From NCBI GenBank assembly GCA_038231615.1, contig JBBRLA010000022.1, positions 1-26,851 on the forward strand: a DNA stretch of 26,851 nt, in the 5' to 3' direction. The notes beneath the pieces are model-generated. The model was not told where the DNA came from. It saw nothing but the letters and a program-made list of their open reading frames with translations, and did not search any database. Of this stretch, positions 1-6,157 are shown piece by piece (position 1 is the first letter of the stretch; every line of letters starts with the position of its first letter). A program made the translations under genes and the position numbers. The stretch is from JBBRLA01 sp038231615. GTDB lineage: Bacteria; Myxococcota_A; Polyangia; Palsa-1104; JAEUJZ01.

Positions 1-119
1 AGAAGCACCTGGCCGGAGCAGATTTTGGCGCACCCCCGCAGCGACTGAGGGAGCGTACTACTGTACGTGACCGTAGGAGAGAGGAGGTACGCCAAAAGAT
101 GCCCGGTCCAGGTGCTTCT
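1..119. repeat. MITE-like or IS-end element with ~30-bp inverted ends
   Basis: Bases 1-30 and the reverse complement of 90-119 match almost completely: both begin AGAAGCACCTGG and end TTTTGGCG, with two small indels and a few mismatches between. The interior carries GTAC-containing short repeats and no open frame that looks real. The structure fits a small non-autonomous element or the end of a larger mobile element whose left part lies outside the window. Similarity to a second locus (12015-12037) continues past the right end, so the true boundary may be at about base 125 and the left end may extend upstream of base 1. Confidence 0.5.
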
Positions 120-125
120 GTTCAG
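103..125. repeat. 23-bp direct repeat, copy 1, covering a stop codon
   Basis: These 23 bases are identical to 12015-12037. Read on the minus strand the repeat begins C-TGA-ACAGAAGCACC, and that TGA is the stop codon of the Uma2 gene. The repeat also forms the right arm of the inverted element at 1-119. Confidence 0.7.
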
Positions 126-715
126 TCTTCGTCATCCCCAAAGAAGACGCCGACTTGTAGCTCGGTGGCGTCGAAAGGCTCGGCCCGGACGCGTTCTGTG
201 CGCTCGGCCACCAGCACCTCGGTGTAGCCATCGGCGGTCCAGCGCAGCACGGTCAGGATTTCATCGCGCGGATCGATGATCCAGTAGTGAGTGATCCGAT
301 TCTGGTGATAGAGCCGCTTTTTCCTCACCAGATCATCCGCCCGGTTGGTCGAGAGCACTTCGCAGACCCAGTCGGGCAGGATCTTGACCACGGCTTCGTC
401 GGGAAGTTCTGGCAGGCGCTCCATGCGCCAGCCCGCGATATCGGGTTGCCGGGCATTCTGTTCGCCAAAGTCAATGAGGGCTTCGGTCGAAAACCACCAG
501 CCGCCCGGGCGATCCGGCGGCCCGCCAGATTTGCGCCGATAGGCTCGATGCAAGAGATGGAACGCCGAGCCTTGGGCCCGACCATGGCGAGGGCTTCCCG
601 CCTCCTTCTGGACGAGGTAACCATCGACGAGTTCGTAGCGATCTTTTTGTGGCAGGGCCAGCAGATCGGTCAGCGTGGCGGGTCCCTGGGGTCGCTTTTG
701 GGAGACGACGCTCAT
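122..715 (-). CDS. Uma2 family (DUF820) restriction-endonuclease-fold protein
   Basis: The predicted protein has 197 residues, the usual size for the Uma2/DUF820 family. Family hallmarks are the N-terminal YELVDGYLV segment (about residues 27-34), the PDI motif near residue 91, the EVLS strand near 119 and the downstream D-x(4)-K-x(2)-LY stretch ending in YWIIDP, which together form a PD-(D/E)xK nuclease-like core. The cellular role of this family is unsettled. The ATG overlaps the ppx stop codon as ATGA, so translation is probably coupled and the gene is the last member of the tol-ppx operon. Its own TGA lies inside a 23-bp repeat also found at the end of the WD40 gene. The frame is open far upstream, but only the ATG at 715 begins the recognisable domain. 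Confidence 0.85.
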   Translation of the reverse strand: MSVVSQKRPQGPATLTDLLALPQKDRYELVDGYLVQKEAGSPRHGRAQGSAFHLLHRAYRRKSGGPPDRPGGWWFSTEALIDFGEQNARQPDIAGWRMERLPELPDEAVVKILPDWVCEVLSTNRADDLVRKKRLYHQNRITHYWIIDPRDEILTVLRWTADGYTEVLVAERTERVRAEPFDATELQVGVFFGDDED

Positions 716-1641
716 GCGAACAAAGGTAGCATGACGTCGGCCAGTTCTTCCAGGGCGCCCCAGCGGACCCCGCGATCGCTGACCACGATCTCGCTGCGCC
801 CGGTAAGGAGCGCCACCTGCAAGAGGATCATCGCCCCGGCATAGATGACGTCGGCCCGGCGCGGGTCCAGGCCGCGGAGTTTTTGGCGCTCCAGAAGCGG
901 CATCCGCCCCAATCGCTCGCACATCCGCGACAGGTCGGCCACCGGCAGGCGCAGGCCCTCGACGCGCTCGCCGTCGTAGGGTTCGAGCCCCAGATGGATC
1001 GCCGCCACCGAGGTCACCGTCCCCGCCAGGCCGACCAACTCGCCCTCCGGCGCAGGCAGATCGACCAGCGCCCGCTTTATGGTCTCGCACAGGGCCGCAC
1101 GCTCCTCCGCGGTGGGCGGATCGTGGTGCAGCAACCGCTCGGTCAGTCGCACGGACCCGATTGGCACGCTGCGGAACCGCTCCGGCCGGTCCTCGCCGAC
1201 AATCAACTCGGTGGACCCGCCGCCGATGTCCAGGACGCTCCGCTTTCCCGCACCCGGTGGCAAGGTGGCCGCCACCGCCCGGAACGAGAGCCGCGCCTCG
1301 TCGTCGCCGCTGACCACGCCAAGCGGGACACCGCTGTGTCGCGCCCGATCGAGGAACTCTTGCCCGTTGCGAGCCGCCCGGAGAGATTCGGTCCCGATGG
1401 CGATCACCCGCTCCGCCCCCAGGGCCCGGGCCCGCGCCGAGAAACGCACCAGCGCCGCCAGGGTGCGCTCCATGGCCTCGGGACGCAGCTCGCCGCTCTG
1501 GTCCAGGCCCTGGCCCAGGCGGGTGATGTCGATGTCCTGCTCGACTGCCACTGCCTTGCCCCTGCCGTGCTTGCCGGCGCTGACGTCGGCCACAAGGAAA
1601 AGGACGGTGTTGGTGCCGCAGTCCAGGGCGGCCAGGCGCAT
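712..1641 (-). CDS. ppx: Ppx/GppA-family exopolyphosphatase
   Basis: The 309-residue protein carries the ASKHA-fold signatures of the Ppx/GppA family: DCGTNTVLFLV at residues 7-17 (phosphate-1 loop), a GTESLRAARN segment near 83-92, and DIGGGSTELIVGE in the middle (phosphate-2). This is the short form without the C-terminal HD-like extension of E. coli Ppx. The family hydrolyses terminal phosphate from polyphosphate and/or pppGpp in the cytoplasm; the substrate preference cannot be read here. It starts three bases after the tolB stop and ends in an ATGA overlap with the Uma2 gene, so it lies within the envelope operon. Confidence 0.88.
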   Translation of the reverse strand: MRLAALDCGTNTVLFLVADVSAGKHGRGKAVAVEQDIDITRLGQGLDQSGELRPEAMERTLAALVRFSARARALGAERVIAIGTESLRAARNGQEFLDRARHSGVPLGVVSGDDEARLSFRAVAATLPPGAGKRSVLDIGGGSTELIVGEDRPERFRSVPIGSVRLTERLLHHDPPTAEERAALCETIKRALVDLPAPEGELVGLAGTVTSVAAIHLGLEPYDGERVEGLRLPVADLSRMCERLGRMPLLERQKLRGLDPRRADVIYAGAMILLQVALLTGRSEIVVSDRGVRWGALEELADVMLPLFA

Positions 1642-1644
1642 GGC

Positions 1645-3078
1645 CTAACGTCCCTTGGGCAGAGGGCCCCAGGTCGGCCCCTCGGCGTCGCCCCGGTGGA
1701 CCTGGCGCTCGGTCTTGCCGTCGGCGGTGGCGACCCAGATCCCGCCGCGCGAGCTGAGGTACGCCAGGGCGCGGGCATTGGGCGCCCAGGTGGGGTGGTT
1801 GTTCGAGCCGCGGTTCTCGGTCAGCCGGACGATCTCCTGGGTCTGGCTGTTGACGGTGAAGACGTCGTAGTTGCCCTTCTCGTCGCGGGCCGAGAAGGCG
1901 ATCAGCGACTGCCCGTTGATCGGCCGCGGTGCCCACGCCGGCTCCTGGTTGTAGTTCCCCTTGCGGGTCAGCTTGGTCTGTCCTGCCCCGCTCGACGACA
2001 TCACCCAGATCTGCGGCGAGCCGTAGCGGTCGGAGACAAAGGCGATCTGCGACCCGTCGGGGGACCACGTCGGCGAGCTGTCAATGAAGGAGTTGCTGGT
2101 CAGCCGCTTGATGATGCTGCCGTCGGCATTCAAGAGGTAGATCTCCGAGTTGCCGTCCTTGGACAGGGTCAGGGCGATCTTGCTGCCATCCGGCGAGTAG
2201 ACGCCGCCGGTGTTGAGCCCGGGCTGGGTGGACACCCGCTTGGGCTTGCCGCCCAGGGCCACCGACCACAGGTCCGGGGTGCCGCGAATGAAGCTCGTAT
2301 AAAGCAGGCCGCCGCCCCCCGGGCTCCACGACGGCAAGAGATTCTGCGAGCCGTTGCTGGTCACCTTGTGCTGGGCGGCGCCGTCCCAGTCCATGACCAC
2401 GATTTCCTGCGCCTTGCCGCTGCGCTGGGAGAAGGCGATCTGCGTGGCGAAGAAGGCGTCCTCGGTGGTGAAGTACTTGACCACGTCGGCGGCGAAGCGA
2501 TGGATCAGGTGCCGGGCGTCGGAGGGGGGGCCGGTGTAGTCCTTGCTCAGCACCGGCGAGTCTCCCTTGACCACCTCGAAAAGTCGAAACTGGGCCCGCA
2601 TCTCACCGCCGGTCACCGTCAAACGGGCCTTGATGACGCCGGCGGCATTCACCGAGCGCCAGGCGTCGGGACCGATGCCCAGCTCTTCCTTCTGGACGTT
2701 GGCCAGGAACGAGCGCGGGTCGAGCACCTCGAAGAACCCCGAAAGCGCCAGGTCCCGCGAGAGCACTTCCTGGGACAGGGCGCCGTTCTGCGGATCGCCC
2801 AGCCCCTGTGGGATGGCCAGCTTGAAGAGAGACTGCCCGGGGTTCTTGATGTTGAAGCGCACCTGATCGTCGGCCTGTGCACCGACGCGGGACGGCCGCA
2901 GGGCGAAGGCCGCGAGCAAGAGGCCGCAGGAAAGGTAGGCCGAGAAGAAGACAGTAAATCGGGTCGGTCGGGCCTTTCGTGCCCGGAGCCATCGGTGGTT
3001 TTGCGGGGGAAGCGACTTCGATTCAGAGGGCGGTGCAGGCTGGCGCATGTTTGGTCTTCTTGATCTGGGGCGCGCCAT
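1645..3078 (-). CDS. tolB: TolB-like periplasmic beta-propeller protein
   Basis: The protein has up to 477 residues. A basic N-terminus is followed by a hydrophobic segment (FTVFFSAYLSCGLLLAAFAL) and an Ala-containing cleavage region near VGAQA, indicating export. After an N-terminal domain (GFFEVLDPRSF) come propeller repeats with SPDGSKIA, SPTWSPDGSQIAFVSDR and PTWAPNARALAYLSSR motifs typical of TolB. TolB works in the periplasm with the TolQRA complex and Pal in envelope integrity. No clear ribosome site precedes the ATG at 3078; the in-frame ATG at 3048 would shorten the unusually long basic region and is a plausible alternative. The gene lies 18 bp after the tolA/tonB-like gene. Confidence 0.9.
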   Translation of the reverse strand: MARPRSRRPNMRQPAPPSESKSLPPQNHRWLRARKARPTRFTVFFSAYLSCGLLLAAFALRPSRVGAQADDQVRFNIKNPGQSLFKLAIPQGLGDPQNGALSQEVLSRDLALSGFFEVLDPRSFLANVQKEELGIGPDAWRSVNAAGVIKARLTVTGGEMRAQFRLFEVVKGDSPVLSKDYTGPPSDARHLIHRFAADVVKYFTTEDAFFATQIAFSQRSGKAQEIVVMDWDGAAQHKVTSNGSQNLLPSWSPGGGGLLYTSFIRGTPDLWSVALGGKPKRVSTQPGLNTGGVYSPDGSKIALTLSKDGNSEIYLLNADGSIIKRLTSNSFIDSSPTWSPDGSQIAFVSDRYGSPQIWVMSSSGAGQTKLTRKGNYNQEPAWAPRPINGQSLIAFSARDEKGNYDVFTVNSQTQEIVRLTENRGSNNHPTWAPNARALAYLSSRGGIWVATADGKTERQVHRGDAEGPTWGPLPKGR

Positions 3079-3096
3079 CTGGCGTGCCCGGGAATT

Positions 3097-3837
3097 CTAC
3101 TTGGTGAAGGTGGGGCAGAGCTTGCCTCGGCGGGCCCTGTCGGCGTATTTGCCGTGAGGCTTCGGCAGGGAGGTGATGCTTCCCAGGGTGGAGTTCAGGC
3201 TGCCATCGAAGAGGTCGTTTCCCGACTTTTCGACGATCTTGAATTCGACCAGCTTGCCCTCGTCGTCGATCCTCAGGCATGCGGCGGCGGAGAGCTTGCT
3301 CAGTTCCCCGGGGGTTAAAAGGGTCGGCACGGTCCAGCGTTCGGTGATGGCGGCTACGATCTCCAAAATGTAGGGGTCCCCGGCGGCCTCGGCGGCGGTG
3401 CCTCCGCGGATGCCCTTGGGATCGCCCTCGGCGGCGGCCTCCTGAGTGGCGCGATCGTCCGCGGGGTCGCGGAGGTTCTTGAACTGCTCCGCCAGCTTGG
3501 ATAGGGGCTTGTCGGGTTCCTTCTCGTCCTCGGGGGGCTTGACGGTTTCCTTGTGGGGCTTGTCGGGGTCGTCGGTCACCTTGATGGCCTTCTTGGGCGC
3601 CTGGGTCTTCGGCGTGGCCTGCACGTGGGGCAAAAACGAGAGGTCCCGGGGCTTACCGAAGCGCACCAGTTGCGCGTCGACGTAGGTGATGGTCTCCTTG
3701 GGCTCGGCACCCGGGCGGCGGGCGTAGAACACCACCCCGAGCAGACCGCCGTTGAAGAGCACGGCGAAGATCAGCCCAGACACGATGCTGGCGCGATCTT
3801 TGGGGCGACGGCGGGAAGAGGGAGAAAGGAGGGTCAT
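3097..3837 (-). CDS. TolA/TonB-like energy-transducing protein
   Basis: The 246-residue protein has a single N-terminal membrane anchor (about residues 18-39, IVSGLIFAVLFNGGLLGVVFYA), a long Pro/Lys/Glu-rich spacer (about 70-125) that could span the periplasm, and a C-terminal region with TonB/TolA-like layout (AAACLRIDDEGKLVEFKIVEKSG). This is the architecture of TolA or TonB, which link a proton-driven inner-membrane motor to outer-membrane partners. Lying between tolR/exbD and tolB, TolA is the more likely role, but the C-terminus alone does not settle it. Spacing is 16 bp from the upstream gene. Confidence 0.75.
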   Translation of the reverse strand: MTLLSPSSRRRPKDRASIVSGLIFAVLFNGGLLGVVFYARRPGAEPKETITYVDAQLVRFGKPRDLSFLPHVQATPKTQAPKKAIKVTDDPDKPHKETVKPPEDEKEPDKPLSKLAEQFKNLRDPADDRATQEAAAEGDPKGIRGGTAAEAAGDPYILEIVAAITERWTVPTLLTPGELSKLSAAACLRIDDEGKLVEFKIVEKSGNDLFDGSLNSTLGSITSLPKPHGKYADRARRGKLCPTFTK

Positions 3838-3853
3838 GGCGCGGTCAGCCCGG

Positions 3854-4282
3854 CTACTGGGTGCTCAGGGGGTCGGTGATGAGGCCCAGATGATCGGCGC
3901 CCGCCTTGGAGGCGACGGCCATCACCTTCACCACGTTGTCGTATCGCAGGTTGCGATCGGCATGAATGTACATCTCCTTGTCGGTCTTGAGCTTGTCGTT
4001 GGTGGACAGCTTCACGGCAAGATCGGCGAAGGGGACGGGGATTTTTCCCAGGTATACCGTCTGGTCCTTCTCGAAGGCCTCGGGGATGGTCAGGATCAGC
4101 TTGCCCTCGTCGTCGGCGATGGTCGGTGACTCGGCCTTGGGCAGCGCCACCGGCACGCCGGTCGTGGTCATCGGCGCCGCCACCATGAAGATGATGAGCA
4201 ATACGAGCATCACGTCGACCAGCGGGGTGACGTTGATATCAGAGACCATCCCGCCGCTGTCGCGGGGCCCGGACATCGCCAT
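3854..4282 (-). CDS. ExbD/TolR family proton-channel subunit
   Basis: The 142-residue protein has the classic ExbD/TolR pattern: a short cytoplasmic N-terminus with SDINVTPLVDVMLVLLI, one transmembrane helix (about 19-39) containing the conserved Asp23 that carries protons, and a periplasmic domain with an EMYIHADRNLRYDNVVKVM segment. It is the first gene of the operon with tolA-like, tolB, ppx and Uma2. A TolQ/ExbB partner is expected but is not encoded beside it: the next gene upstream is divergent and unrelated. No Shine-Dalgarno sequence precedes the ATG. Confidence 0.9.
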   Translation of the reverse strand: MAMSGPRDSGGMVSDINVTPLVDVMLVLLIIFMVAAPMTTTGVPVALPKAESPTIADDEGKLILTIPEAFEKDQTVYLGKIPVPFADLAVKLSTNDKLKTDKEMYIHADRNLRYDNVVKVMAVASKAGADHLGLITDPLSTQ

Positions 4283-4288
4283 GGGTAC

Positions 4289-4294
4289 ACTATA
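4289..4294 (-). promoter_or_regulatory. Candidate -10 box of the tol operon, giving a near-leaderless mRNA
   Basis: On the minus strand TATAGT lies six bases upstream of the tolR ATG, so transcription would begin at or next to the start codon. No convincing -35 was found (17-bp spacing gives TGGCGG). The lack of a ribosome site agrees with a leaderless transcript. Confidence 0.3.
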
Positions 4295-4450
4295 CGCCGC
4301 TCTCGTCAGGACCGCCAGGGCTGCGACAGCCGCCGCTTGTGCCGGGCCCCGATTCCCCGGAGTTTTTGCCCCACCGGGATGCGCATGCTAGCATCTCGGC
4401 GACAGCCGACGTGCAGCCAGCTCGGTACACCACGACGGTCACAGGAGCAA

Positions 4451-6148
4451 ATGAGCGCAATTCTCGTGGGCAAGACCAAACCCCGTCGCCGGATCGTGCG
4501 CAACCTGGGTATCTTGGCTCTCTCCGGGCTGCTTGCCTTGTGCGCCGTCTACGCCCTCTTCCTTCGCTGGACCCGCATCGAGCCTCCCGAGGAACCCGAG
4601 AACGCGGAGGCCCAGCGCCCCGTCGAAGTCCACGGGCAGCGGGTGTCGGTGGGCGCTAACTGGATGAGCCGCGAGCGGGGCATCTGGGAGTACCACCTGG
4701 AGGGCGAGCCCTTCGACCTGGGCTATGCCCAGTCGCGCCTGGGCAACCGCCTGCTGATGGAGACCGAAGAGTACATGTTCGGCGAGATGCACCGGTACGT
4801 CCCGTCCCAGGCGGCGATGTTCCTCATCCGCGCCGGGGTGCTTTTCCGCTACCGCAACCTGACCCGCTTCATCAGTGACCCCTACCGCATGGAGCTTTAT
4901 GGGCTGTCCCGGGGCTACTACGACACCCACTCGGATTTTTTGCCGATCTACCACCGGGTCGTCTTCTACCACGCTCTGCACGACATCACCCAGACCCTCG
5001 AACGCTCGCCCCTGCTCGGCTGCACCGCCTTCGCCGCCGCCGGGCCGGCGACCCTGAACGGGCATCTTTACCTGGGGCGCAACTTCGACTTCGAGGGGCC
5101 GCCGATCTTCGACAAGGACAAGGCGGTGATCTTCTTCAAACCCAAGGGGAAGATCCCCTTCGCCTCGGTGGCGTGGACCGGGATGATGGGGGTGGTCACC
5201 GGGCTGAACACGCAAGGCATCTTCGTCGCGGTCAACGCCGCGCGGACCGACGACAAGGGAAAGGAGGGGGTGCCGGTGGAACTCCTGCTCCGCGAAGTGC
5301 TGGAGACGGCGCGGTCGCTGGACGAGGCCATCGAGATCGTGCGACAGCGGCCGGTGCTGGTGCCGGATTTTTACCTGATCGGCGATGGCAAGACCAACGA
5401 GGCGGCGGTGATCGAGCGTTCGCCGACTCGTACCGAGGTGCGGCGGAGCAAGGACCTCTTGCCCTTGACGAACCACGCGCTGACCCCGGCCTTCGCCGCG
5501 GACAAGGAGAACGAGCGGCTGAAGACCTACATGACCTCGGGGGCGCGCTTCGCCAGGCTGCAAGAGTTGCTGGGGCAGAACCGCGGAATCATCGATCAGT
5601 ACAAGGCGCTGGAGATCCTGCGGGACAAGCGGGCGCCCGGCGGAGAGCCGCTGGGTCTGGGCAACCGCAATGCCATCGACGCGCTGATCGCGACGCATTC
5701 GGTGGTGGCGGACGCGACCAACCTGGTGCTCTGGGTCGGCTCGGGGCCCCACGCCCTGGGGCGCTACGTGGCGTTTGACCTGCGCAAGGAGCTGCTGGGG
5801 GATGAGCGGCCCGCGCCACAGGACCTGCCCGAGGACCCGGTGCGGGAGACCGCGGAGTACCGCTCGTACCAGCAGGCGATGCTCTCGCTGAAGTCGGCGG
5901 GGGAGCTGGCCAAGCTGGGCGACCCGGACGCCCTGGACCGGGCCATCGAAGAAGTGGAGTCAGCCGAGGCGCTGCAGCCGCGGATGCCGGAGGCCCAGCG
6001 ATTGCTCGGCGACCTGTTGCGGCGGCGGGGCGACAGCAAACGAGGGGACGCGATGCAGGCGCGGCGCCACTACGAGCGGTTCCTGGAGGTCCACCCACCC
6101 TACCTCCACGAAATCGAGGAAGTCCGGGTCATTCTTCAGTCGCTCTGA
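4451..6148 (+). CDS. Membrane-anchored C45-like Ntn hydrolase (acyltransferase family)
   Basis: The start at 4451 gives 565 residues with an AGGAG three bases upstream; the frame is open further upstream but that part looks non-coding. A basic N-terminus is followed by a membrane anchor (about 17-38, NLGILALSGLLALCAVYALF). The central domain carries LLGCTAFAAAG with Cys191 followed by a LYLGRNFDFEG segment, the pattern of C45 peptidases (isopenicillin N acyltransferase relatives), in which the Cys becomes the N-terminal nucleophile after self-cleavage. The last ~90 residues are helical with a TPR-like look. The likely location is the outer face of the inner membrane. The substrate is unknown. 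It is divergent from the tol operon and ends nine bases from the urate oxidase gene. Confidence 0.75.
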   Translation: MSAILVGKTKPRRRIVRNLGILALSGLLALCAVYALFLRWTRIEPPEEPENAEAQRPVEVHGQRVSVGANWMSRERGIWEYHLEGEPFDLGYAQSRLGNRLLMETEEYMFGEMHRYVPSQAAMFLIRAGVLFRYRNLTRFISDPYRMELYGLSRGYYDTHSDFLPIYHRVVFYHALHDITQTLERSPLLGCTAFAAAGPATLNGHLYLGRNFDFEGPPIFDKDKAVIFFKPKGKIPFASVAWTGMMGVVTGLNTQGIFVAVNAARTDDKGKEGVPVELLLREVLETARSLDEAIEIVRQRPVLVPDFYLIGDGKTNEAAVIERSPTRTEVRRSKDLLPLTNHALTPAFAADKENERLKTYMTSGARFARLQELLGQNRGIIDQYKALEILRDKRAPGGEPLGLGNRNAIDALIATHSVVADATNLVLWVGSGPHALGRYVAFDLRKELLGDERPAPQDLPEDPVRETAEYRSYQQAMLSLKSAGELAKLGDPDALDRAIEEVESAEALQPRMPEAQRLLGDLLRRRGDSKRGDAMQARRHYERFLEVHPPYLHEIEEVRVILQSL

Positions 6149-6157
6149 CGGCTATGC

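Noticed and set aside
883..3063. A long plus-strand open frame opposite ppx and tolB
   Set aside because: It is the antisense shadow of two recognisable genes in GC-rich DNA; its translation is Arg/Gly/Ala-rich without any motif.
6149..6157. Terminator between the convergent C45-like and puuD genes
   Set aside because: Only nine bases separate the stops and no hairpin with a T-run is visible.
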